Below the pieces are notes generated by a model that was not told the DNA's origin, did not search any database, and saw only the letters and a program-made list of their open reading frames with translations. From Vibrio sp. SCSIO 43137 (GTDB lineage: Bacteria > Pseudomonadota > Gammaproteobacteria > Enterobacterales > Vibrionaceae), in the NCBI RefSeq assembly GCF_028201475.1, contig NZ_CP116383.1, positions 1,240,001 through 1,304,000 on the forward strand: a stretch of 64,000 nucleotides of DNA, given 5' to 3'. Positions 14,518-21,852 of the stretch are shown here, in pieces. A program made the position numbers and the translations under genes. Position 1 is the stretch's first letter; every line of letters starts with the position of its first letter.

Positions 14518-15507
14518 CTAACAGACAGGCTGATAGTGAAATGCCTTCTTATACTCCCGTGGGCTTGTACCTAACTGTTGATGGAAATGCCGGCGGAAGT
14601 TTGTTGTGGAGCCAAAGCCGACTTTCTCAGCTATCTGCTCGAAACTGAGGGTTGTTGTCTCCAGCAGCCGCTGAGCGTATCTTACTCTCGCCTGAGTCAC
14701 CCATACGGTTGGCGTCACTCCCAGTGCTTGTTTAAACTTTCTGTTGAAGGTGCGGGAAGTCATAAACACCCGGCTTGCCATCTGCTCGACAGTGATATTT
14801 TCATGTAAGTTTGACTCTAACCAGTTAAGAAGCTGGTTAATTTTGTCGTCTCCGGTTTCGTTGCTGCTATGGCTAATAAACTGTTTTTGCCCTCCCGAAC
14901 GGTGCCTTTGCACCACCGATATCTTTGCCAGCTCGTTGCAGGCGTAGTTACCCAAATCAAGCCCGACAACATACAGGCACAAATCCACACCCGCGATAGC
15001 GCCTGCAGAGGTTAAAAACTGCCCGCTGTCTATATACAGCAACTCCGGGTTGACCTTGGTGAGAGGATACCTTTCCTGCAAGGATGCGGCATGCTTCCAG
15101 TGTGTGGTTACCTGCAGGTGGTCGAGCAGCCCCGTCGCTGCGAGCACAAAGGCGCCGGTGCAGATAGAAAGCACTCTTCCGCCCTTGTCAGCGTGTTGAC
15201 GAATGGCCTCTATTACCAGTTGCTGAACAGGGAGATCCAAGCCCCTGACTCCCGGCACGATTAAAGTGTCTGTCCCTGATAATTGAGATAACTTTTCAAG
15301 GCCAGCTCCGGATTGAACGGAGAGGCACTCTGCATCTTCCATCTCTGCATCGCCGCAGAAAAACACCTGATAGGCAGGATCACCACTAGGCAGCGTTGCC
15401 CGACTAAAAGTTTCATAGGGTAGAAGTGCGTCCGTTAGTACCACACCATCAAAAAGAAGGATGGCAACTTGATGTTTAGGTGGCGAATTTGTTGCGATAT
15501 TTGTCAT
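14518..15507 (-). CDS. GlxA-type AraC-family regulator with DJ-1/PfpI domain
   Basis: A 329-residue transcription factor. Residues about 10-190 are a DJ-1/PfpI-like amidotransferase fold with the nucleophile-elbow region VLSICTGAFVLAATGLLD. Residues about 225-325 are a double helix-turn-helix AraC domain (ENITVEQMASRVFMTSRTFNRKFKQALGVTPTVWV and FEQIAEKVGFGSTTNFRRHFHQQLGTSPREYK). Relatives control catabolic operons. It is divergent from an HD-domain gene 151 bp away, a likely target. A string identical in style to a family-A arm lies in frame at 15261-15284. Confidence 0.88.
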   Translation of the reverse strand: MTNIATNSPPKHQVAILLFDGVVLTDALLPYETFSRATLPSGDPAYQVFFCGDAEMEDAECLSVQSGAGLEKLSQLSGTDTLIVPGVRGLDLPVQQLVIEAIRQHADKGGRVLSICTGAFVLAATGLLDHLQVTTHWKHAASLQERYPLTKVNPELLYIDSGQFLTSAGAIAGVDLCLYVVGLDLGNYACNELAKISVVQRHRSGGQKQFISHSSNETGDDKINQLLNWLESNLHENITVEQMASRVFMTSRTFNRKFKQALGVTPTVWVTQARVRYAQRLLETTTLSFEQIAEKVGFGSTTNFRRHFHQQLGTSPREYKKAFHYQPVC

Positions 15508-15658
15508 TTACACTACTTGGGGGATTTAACCGTGGGTGTATAGTTATTTCAGATGAAGTCACTCTCTGTCAAATGAAAAACGCACGGTTTGATGGGTATA
15601 GGGGACTTTAAAAATTAACGCCTCAGCCAGGTAATACCCTGTTATAAGGAGCTCATCC

Positions 15659-16381
15659 ATGAATCCAGATTTGACCCTGTCAAAACCCAAACCGACCAAA
15701 TTTTGCATACTTTGCCATTTTATTAAGGGGGATATCCGTACCACGGCAGAAAGGACCCGTGATGTTGTATTAAGGCGAAAAGCCCCTTATGTAGCACCGG
15801 AGCATTACACATTTCCGGACAGCAAAGCCTGCGAAGAGGCATTAAAACTGGTTAAACAGTACAGCCCTGAATTTCTGGTAAACCATAGCATACGAAGCTA
15901 CGCCTTTGGTCTGGCAATGAGCCATAAAGTCAGCAAGCCGGTAGATAAAGAGGTCTTTTTTGTCGGTTCGATAATGCACGATATAGGCTTAACGGAACAC
16001 GCTCCCCAGCAACATACCTTTGAAGTTGAAGGTGCCCGGGTGGCAAGAGAATTTTCACTAAAGCAGGGGCTTTCGGCTGAGCGATCAGATTTGATCCACG
16101 AAATGGTGGCTCTGCATAACTCTGTCGGCATCGCACATAAGTGTGATCCTGAAATCGCCTTACTGCATTTTGGCGCTGGAGCCGATGTAGCTGGCTTGTG
16201 GGTGCACGATATCCATAAACAGACCCTGAATGAAGTGCTGGACGCTTACCATGATGAAGGGTGTAAACAGGGCATGGCAAAGCTGATACAGGAGCAGATA
16301 GAGCGTAAGCCGGATAGCTATATGTCGACCATGGTGGAGCTTGGCTTTTTAAATAAGATGGCCAAAAACAAATTGCGTTAA
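15659..16381 (+). CDS. HD-domain hydrolase-like protein
   Basis: 240 residues. The HD metal-binding core is visible: NHSIRSYAFGLAM (first His) and FFVGSIMHDIGLTEH (the HD pair), with a later LIHEMVALHNSVG helix. This resembles the HD proteins annotated as cyanamide hydratase-like or metal-dependent phosphohydrolase-like. The first 35 residues are basic and contain CILC; they are less conserved-looking. AAGGAG stands 7 bp before the ATG. It is divergent from the GlxA-type regulator, which may control it. The substrate is not predictable. Confidence 0.8.
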   Translation: MNPDLTLSKPKPTKFCILCHFIKGDIRTTAERTRDVVLRRKAPYVAPEHYTFPDSKACEEALKLVKQYSPEFLVNHSIRSYAFGLAMSHKVSKPVDKEVFFVGSIMHDIGLTEHAPQQHTFEVEGARVAREFSLKQGLSAERSDLIHEMVALHNSVGIAHKCDPEIALLHFGAGADVAGLWVHDIHKQTLNEVLDAYHDEGCKQGMAKLIQEQIERKPDSYMSTMVELGFLNKMAKNKLR

Positions 16382-16406
16382 GAAACTAAAATTAAAGGGA
16401 ATTAAA

Positions 16407-16455
16407 GGGACACACACCTCAACTGAGAACAGTAAAGAGGTGTGTCCCCGATAAG
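16407..16455. repeat. Dispersed repeat family A, full palindrome
   Basis: The arms GGGACACACACCTC (16407-16420) and GAGGTGTGTCCC (16437-16448) surround a loop, aactgagaacagtaaa, and are followed by cgataa. The right arm is one AC shorter. The same loop occurs in the copy at 19238-19282, 2.8 kb away. Confidence 0.8.
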
Positions 16456-16524
16456 TGATTGTCGTAGAGATGTCATTGAGCTCGTGAGTTTAAGTATAAA
16501 ATAAGTAGATAGTTTTAAGGTTCT

Positions 16525-16559
16525 GGTATGCATTGCCACGCTGAGCATGGCAATGAGGA
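16525..16559. repeat. Dispersed repeat family B hairpin
   Basis: ggtatgcattgccacgctgagcatggcaatgagga. TTGCCA and TGGCAA pair around a short GC-rich loop. It is one of seven copies between 16.5 and 35.4 kb. Confidence 0.7.
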
Positions 16560-16608
16560 AGGAAAAGCTGCTTTATAAAATACAGTTATTTTAGTAGTGG
16601 ATTGTGAC

Positions 16609-17247
16609 TTATTGGTTCTTCAGCATGGCCGCCAACTTTTTGGCTAGTTTTGGTCTGGTCATTTGCTCAATAGCTTTGGCTTCACTAACTTCTGAAGGCT
16701 GATAAAGCGTAGGCCACCATGACTGCAGAGAAGGGTCAGTTGTCAGGAAATCAAAATTCTCGTTACCGAATCTGAAATGACTATGTCGAAGTGTATCAGG
16801 ACCATGCTGATCGAATGGAATAAACAGTATGTATTTAAACCCGGCATGGATCATCGCTTGTGCATCGGTTTTAAAAATGTGCCAGGTGACGGTTTTCTCG
16901 CCCCTTGCCACGCTGATACTAGCAATATAAGCGTAATCACCAGTCATCTTATCGTTAATAGTAATCGTGTTTTCGTCAATTACGCTAAGGGAGTTTATTT
17001 TCGTAGCATATAAATCATAAACAAAATCCTTTGCCATTCTATTGGTATACCCATTGGGCAAGTTTTTCACCATCTCTTCAAAAAACTTTTCTCCAGATTC
17101 GTTTTGAAAAAGTTCAATCACCGATGTGCTGTAGCCTTTCCATGGTGTTAGATCGGAGATGGTATCTGTTGATTTACCACCTGCAAATAAGGAATTAGAA
17201 AACAGACACACTATAAAAATTAACGAGGTTATTAACTTTTTGTTCAT
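16609..17247 (-). CDS. ZinT/YodA-like metal-binding exported protein
   Basis: A 212-residue secreted protein with a signal peptide (cleavage near SLFAGG). It has the ZinT layout: LTPWKGYSTSVIELF at the mature N-terminus, YAYIASISVARGEKTVTWHIF strands, and the metal site D-Q-H148 then H155-S-H157 in DTLRHSHFRFGN, followed by SWWPTLYQPSEVS. ZinT binds zinc in the periplasm and helps the zinc importer. Here the operator just upstream matches Fur rather than Zur, so an iron link is suggested. No neighbouring transporter is present. It may be a ZinT paralogue with a different metal. Confidence 0.8.
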   Translation of the reverse strand: MNKKLITSLIFIVCLFSNSLFAGGKSTDTISDLTPWKGYSTSVIELFQNESGEKFFEEMVKNLPNGYTNRMAKDFVYDLYATKINSLSVIDENTITINDKMTGDYAYIASISVARGEKTVTWHIFKTDAQAMIHAGFKYILFIPFDQHGPDTLRHSHFRFGNENFDFLTTDPSLQSWWPTLYQPSEVSEAKAIEQMTRPKLAKKLAAMLKNQ

Positions 17248-17290
17248 TGTGGGGCTCCTTACTATTTATGTTTAAAGTAACCTTTATCTT

Positions 17291-17309
17291 AATGAGAATT
17301 ATTATCATT
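17291..17309. promoter_or_regulatory. Fur box upstream of the ZinT-like gene
   Basis: AATGAGAATTATTATCATT matches all specified positions but one of AATGATAATNATTATCATT. It lies 44-62 bp upstream of the minus-strand start at 17247. It is the best Fur-like match in the window. Confidence 0.75.
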
Positions 17310-17371
17310 TAAATCAAGAGGGCGAACCGGATACAAGATCACAAATTAAATCAGTATTTTTTGAAATCAGT

Positions 17372-17420
17372 TTAAAGTGCCTGTCCCGGTAAAATCTTTA
17401 AGTGTCTGTCCCGATAAATC
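17372..17420. repeat. Dispersed repeat family A, two arms
   Basis: ttaaagtgcctgtcccggtaaa and ttaagtgtctgtcccgataaa are in the same orientation about 28 bp apart. They are followed by gataaatcgcg repeated, a sign of local slippage. Confidence 0.7.
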
Positions 17421-17612
17421 GCGCGATAAATCGCGTTAAATCGATTAGCGTTTCCGTCCAGAATTAACTGCACTTGCTAACAAATAATCAAATTAAAGGA
17501 GTCTAATTTCTTCTGGTTATTCAGGGAGATATACATGATTAATATCAGAAAACGCTGCCTGCTAATCACCAAATAATATGCTGTTTAGAGTTGATTAATA
17601 TGAGTGATCACT

Positions 17613-19112
17613 ATGAAGAATAATTTTAAGTTAATAGCTTTTCTCTTTCTGACTTTCCCGACGATATGTATTGCCCAATCCGACCGGTGTGTAAGTTATC
17701 AAAAGAGTATGGATAAGATAGAGGTTAAAGCAACAGAACGTTTAGCGGCTGGTAAAGCCAAAAGTGCGCTGTCTCAAGTTAAGTCCTATAACAAAACGCT
17801 GAGTAAATATGAAAAGGAAGAGTGCCCGGATGTTGATAAGTATTCTGCTGTTTATAGTGGCCTTAAGCAAAAGGTAGAGACTGCACTCAATCTAGAAACC
17901 TGCAACAGGTATAAAGGGAACCTGGACAAAATCAATGCCGAAGAAATAAATACGTTTGTCGCTAACGGTGATTCTCGTTCTGCTGAAAGAGTATTTAATA
18001 AGTTCAGTAAAGAGCTTAACAAGTTCACAAAAGCAGAGTGTCAGGGGGCCGATTTATACAGAAACAAAGCCGTTTCTTATGCGGCTTTGTTAAATGGCGA
18101 AAAATGTAAAGATGCACAGTACATAATGAGCGCCCTTCAACAAGAAATAGAGCGGCTTGTTGCGCTAAAAAGTCCACGCATACATCAAAACTCCATCGGT
18201 TCGAATATTCATAAATACACGTATCAGTTAGATAAGTATAAAAAGTATCAATGCTCTGCTGACTTCGCTGCTTTCGAGAACAAGATTGTTAACTGGAAAA
18301 TCCAGCAAAATCCGTATTTGTATTACAGGCAAACCGTCGAAAACAACGATTTGCAAGGCGCTAAGGTAGCAATTAACAATGGCCTCGATCTTAGCTCTAT
18401 TGAGCCCATCGCTTACGCCATTAAAATGAACCGGCCTGAAATTGTCACTCTGTTAATAAATAACAGTAAGGGCGTGAAGTACAAAGGCAACTCCCCTTTG
18501 TTTATCGCTGTTTCTGCTATGGACTCTGACAACAAAGTTGCTCAACTTAATATGATTAAGCTGCTCCTGTCTCACGGTGAAGATTTGAAGGCATTAAACA
18601 ATACTAAGCTTGTGGTGAAAATTGCGGCGCAAGCCGGAGATTTAGATTTTATTAAACAACTCGAGGCGACGCCTCTGGAAGCCGTAGATTATGCGGCCTG
18701 TTATGACAACGCCTCCCCTAATCAGGCTGAATTACAAGGTTATTGTGTCAGCAAAATGAAATCTTCCCGCTTCGGGACAGACTGGGATGAGATACCTGAA
18801 GGAATGAAAGATCGCTCCCTTACAAGTGAGTTTTTGCAGCAGGGCAATTACCTCATCGCGCATCGGGCAAAGAGGGAGCAAAGTCCGGTTGTTGAAATGA
18901 AAAAAGTGAAGATTCGTGGCAACAGTTGGTCTATCTCGCGCAATGAACAGGGGCTGATTGTCTCAAGGTCAGTAACAGCAAGTGGTTTTATCAAGAACAA
19001 CCAAGGGCTTTGTATTGTTCAGGGAATGGAAGCGATACAGAGTTACGAAGGGAATGGCTATGGAGCGAGCAGAGTGATTTTGCGCGGGCGCGGGTATATT
19101 GATTGTGATTAA
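17613..19112 (+). CDS. Exported protein with ankyrin-like repeats, function unknown
   Basis: A 499-residue protein with a Sec signal peptide (cleavage after CIAQ). Residues about 25-230 are lysine-rich helical segments with regularly spaced cysteines (about four similar units, each with a Tyr/Lys-rich helix and a Cys). Residues about 240-340 look like ankyrin repeats (NDLQGAKVAINNGLDL, RPEIVTLLINN, NMIKLLLSHGEDLKAL). The tail is beta-rich. ATG 17613 is taken because the signal peptide begins there; GTG 17604 is possible. A strong terminator follows 46 bp after the stop. It may bind other envelope proteins, which is inference only. Confidence 0.75.
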   Translation: MKNNFKLIAFLFLTFPTICIAQSDRCVSYQKSMDKIEVKATERLAAGKAKSALSQVKSYNKTLSKYEKEECPDVDKYSAVYSGLKQKVETALNLETCNRYKGNLDKINAEEINTFVANGDSRSAERVFNKFSKELNKFTKAECQGADLYRNKAVSYAALLNGEKCKDAQYIMSALQQEIERLVALKSPRIHQNSIGSNIHKYTYQLDKYKKYQCSADFAAFENKIVNWKIQQNPYLYYRQTVENNDLQGAKVAINNGLDLSSIEPIAYAIKMNRPEIVTLLINNSKGVKYKGNSPLFIAVSAMDSDNKVAQLNMIKLLLSHGEDLKALNNTKLVVKIAAQAGDLDFIKQLEATPLEAVDYAACYDNASPNQAELQGYCVSKMKSSRFGTDWDEIPEGMKDRSLTSEFLQQGNYLIAHRAKREQSPVVEMKKVKIRGNSWSISRNEQGLIVSRSVTASGFIKNNQGLCIVQGMEAIQSYEGNGYGASRVILRGRGYIDCD

Positions 19113-19157
19113 ACGTTAAAGCGGCATGGGCTAATGCTTGTATAGCTTGCTTTATAG

Positions 19158-19187
19158 AGTGGTCTGAATTTTTTCAGGCCACTTTTT
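19158..19187 (+). terminator. Rho-independent terminator after the ankyrin-like gene
   Basis: An 11 bp stem, AGTGGTCTGAA (19158-19168) with TTCAGGCCACT (19173-19183), with one G-T pair and a 4-base loop. It is followed by TTTTT. Confidence 0.85.
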
Positions 19188-19217
19188 GCATTGCCACGCA
19201 CAGGATGGCAACGGAGG
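19187..19217. repeat. Dispersed repeat family B hairpin
   Basis: tgcattgccacgcacaggatggcaacggagg starts directly at the terminator's T-run. Confidence 0.65.
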
Positions 19218-19237
19218 AGAAACTTAAAGAACTTAAA

Positions 19238-19282
19238 GGGACACACACTTCAACTGAGAACAGTAAAGAGGTGTGTGTCCCA
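19238..19282. repeat. Dispersed repeat family A, full palindrome
   Basis: GGGACACACACTTC and GAGGTGTGTGTCCC surround the loop aactgagaacagtaaa, which is identical to the loop in the copy at 16407. The outer 12 bp of the arms pair perfectly. Confidence 0.85.
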
Positions 19283-19422
19283 GATGGGACCAGATGGGAC
19301 TCTTAGGAGAAGGTTGCAGAGAAAGGAACAAAAACAAGGCATTCTAAACCCGCTCCAACCATAGCAATCGCCGCTAAACTAAGGTACAAGTAACAGAAAA
19401 CCCGCCATGAACATATGACAAG

Positions 19423-19891
19423 ATGACAACAGAAACCGAATTCAAGGTAATCCGGCTGGATATAAATAACCCGCAGCAACGTAATGAAATGCAGCAACTT
19501 TTTCAGGAGTACAGCGCTTCGTCTACGGCTGAGATCCGCAGTGACATAGTCGAAAAGCTGTGCGAGCTTCCGTACTTTACCGGCTTTATGGCCTACCACG
19601 GTGACACACCGGCGGGCTTTGCTGTTTGCTTTGAGTCGTTCTCGTCATACCGCTGCAAAAAGGTGCTGAACATACACGACTTTATGGTATCAACCCGGTT
19701 ATCGCGGAAGAGGCTTTGGTAAAACCCTGCTAAAGCAAGTAGAAGCCTTCGCTATTGAAAATGACTACCTGAAAATCACGCTGGAAGTAGACCAAGATAA
19801 CCACAATGCCAAAAAACCTGCCTGCGGCTTTGAAGACCACACAGTGGTACTAAAAGGGCTGTTGCACTGGCAAAAATACCTGTTGAATTAG
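19423..19891 (+). pseudogene. GNAT acetyltransferase, frameshifted
   Basis: The first frame (19423 to about 19690) encodes the start of a GNAT enzyme up to KVLNIHDFMVS. The expected continuation is in the next frame from 19691: QPGYRGRGFGKTLLKQVEAFAIENDYLKITLEVDQDNHNA, then CGFEDHTVVLKGLLHW, ending at TAG 19889-19891. One extra base near 19686-19690 explains the break. The region before CGFE also seems to lack a few residues of the usual ARKLYEKLGF motif. It could be a sequencing error, but the neighbouring gene is broken in the same way. Confidence 0.8.
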
Positions 19892-19966
19892 ACGTTTATT
19901 GTGAAGCGATTCACGAAATATAATACCATTTTCATACTCAACCAGTTTTAAATTGTGAAGCCGTAT

Positions 19967-19980
19967 ATTATCGGGACAGT
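19967..19980. repeat. Dispersed repeat family A, half arm
   Basis: tattatcgggacag, then gtcgaaat. It is a partial arm 19 bp before the methyltransferase start. Confidence 0.4.
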
Positions 19981-19998
19981 CGAAATACGGTTAATGCT

Positions 19999-21691
19999 AT
20001 GCCTTCAACATCATCGTTTTACCAACAGAACGCACAACAGCTCTCAGAGCAGTACAACTCGGTCTCCTTTGAAACCGCACACGCCTCGTGGAAGCCATAC
20101 TGGCCGCTGGAAGGGGAACGGGTGCTGGATGTCGGAGCGGGCTCTGGCCGCGATGCGTTATGGATGGCAGAACAAGGGGCAGAAGTGACCGCACTTGAAC
20201 CTTCTGCCGCCATGCTGGAACAGGGCAGGGCACTGACCGGAGACAAAGTAAGCTGGTTGCGCGATGAGCTTCCCGCCCTGAAAGCCGCAGAAAGCTTAGG
20301 TATGCGTTTCGACGTAATATTACTAAGTGCCGTCTGGATGCACATTGCACCAGCCAACCGGCAACGTGCTTTCCGTAAACTTTCTAACCTGCTTGCCCCA
20401 AACGGAAGGCTGATCATCACCCTTCGTCATGGTGAGTTCACCGACGGCCGCATAGGTTACCCAGTTTCGGTTGATGAACTCAGACAGTTGGCAAAACAGA
20501 CCGCATTAAAAGTGCATATCGGACGATTCCCTTAACCGCAGTGAAGTATGGTGGCAGACGGTGGTACTGTCGCTGCCCGATGACGGATCCGGTGACCTTA
20601 ACCGCGTGCGTCATATCATTGTTAATGATAGCAAAGCCTCTACCTACAAACTGGCATTGCTTCGGGTGTTGCTGCGCATTGCCGATGCTCATCCCGGATG
20701 CGTCACCGACAGAACCGATGATGAAGTATCCATCCCGCTGGGGCTGGTGGCCTTGTATTGGATAAAGGCCTATAAGCGGCTGATAGATGTAGGCGAACTA
20801 CAACAGAACAGCAATAGCGACAAGGGCTTAACCTTTATTACCCCTGATGGCTGGCAGAAAATAAAGCACCTATCTGCCGATGACTTGGCGGTGGGTTCAC
20901 TGTTTGTGGGCGATGACGCCAAAGCACTGCATAAAACCATTCAGGCCTCCATTCTTGCGATGAAAACAGGGCCGATAAAGTACATTTACAGCGGATCTGT
21001 TGATGATAAAAAGCAGGAGTTTTCCACCAGCAAACCGGCCAAGACACCCAAGGTGCAAGAGAGCATCTATTTAGACAGCGAGTTTTTTGCAGGCTATGGC
21101 AGTTTTGTGCTTAAGCAGAGCCTGTGGGAATGTTTCCGCCTATACAATGCGTGGATAGAACCACTGGTAGTGAACCAGTGGGTGATGCAGATGCAACGAT
21201 TCCGGTTAAATCAGCAGAACCAGGTAGCGATGCAAACCTACCACGACTGCCTGCAATGGCTGGACAAAGATCACGACACCAGCCATGTGCGCCAGCGGGT
21301 AACAGAACTACAGCAGGACAAACAAGAGATCAGCAGTGTATGGAGCCCCACCAGACTGAGGAAAACCTATCAGGTAGATCACTGCCTGCCGTTCGCTTAC
21401 TGGCCGAACAACGATAAATGGAACCTGCTGCCAACAACCAGCAGCGAAAACCTGAGCAAAAAAGACCGTCTGCCAAGCCGCGAAAGGCTGATAGATTCTA
21501 AAGCCAGAATACTCGACTGGTGGCAGTTGGCATGGGGCGAACAGCCACACCATCAACAACGCTTCTTTACCGAAGCATCCCTCTCACTCCCAAATATCCC
21601 GCCACAATGCTACGACTTTGAAGAAGTGTTTCAGGCCATGGGTTTACAGATCAGCGGAGTGAAAAGCAGGTTATTGGTGGGGGAGTGGTGA
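19999..21691 (+). pseudogene. Methyltransferase-HNH nuclease fusion, frameshifted
   Basis: Frame 1 (19999-20535) encodes a class I SAM-dependent methyltransferase with motif I VLDVGAGSGRDALWMA, an acidic ALEPSAAML loop and VILLSAVWMHIAP. The frame is lost near 20520. The next frame continues directly (from 20522: DDSLNRSEVWWQTVVLSLPDD...) through 21691. Its C-terminus has an HNH-type site: YQVDHCLPFAYWPNNDKWNLLPTTSSENLSKKDRLPS. The intact protein would be about 560 residues. A +1 frameshift is the simplest cause. The two halves could be made separately only if GTG/ATG codons near 20561 are used. It lies directly upstream of the Detocs genes, so a defence or modification role is plausible but unproven. 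Confidence 0.78.
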
Positions 21692-21753
21692 GGGGTGTTG
21701 GTTCACAAAAATTGTTGCATTGATTGTAGAATAAATTAAAAAAAGAGGTATGT

Positions 21754-21852
21754 ATGAAGTATAAGCAATTGATTAAGGAAAACGGCAGGTCTTATATTTA
21801 CAAGAACGAGCGTATTCGTCAAAAATCATTTTTTGAAACTGTGGTGTCATGA
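21754..21852 (+). CDS. 32-residue small ORF coupled to dtcA
   Basis: The frame starts at ATG 21754, 5 bp after AGAGG, and ends TCATGA, overlapping the dtcA start codon by ATGA (21849-21852). The peptide (MKYKQLIKENGRSYIYKNER..., then IRQKSFFETVVS) is basic and soluble. I do not recognise it. The good ribosome-binding site and the four-base overlap are typical of coupled translation. It may be a leader peptide that feeds ribosomes to dtcA, or a small Detocs accessory protein. Confidence 0.5.
   Translation: MKYKQLIKENGRSYIYKNERIRQKSFFETVVS

Larger units (their letters stand above)
17248..17612. other. Divergent intergenic region with Fur box and family-A arms
   Basis: 365 bp between the ZinT-like gene and an exported ankyrin-like protein gene. 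It holds the Fur box (17291-17309) and two family-A arms (17372-17420) followed by a short duplication of cgataaatcgcg. No gene is seen. Confidence 0.7.
19113..19422. other. Intergenic region with terminator and repeats of both families
   Basis: 310 bp. It contains the terminator (19158-19187), a family-B hairpin (19187-19217), a full family-A palindrome (19238-19282) and a duplicated cagatgggac directly after it. No gene is seen. Confidence 0.75.
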
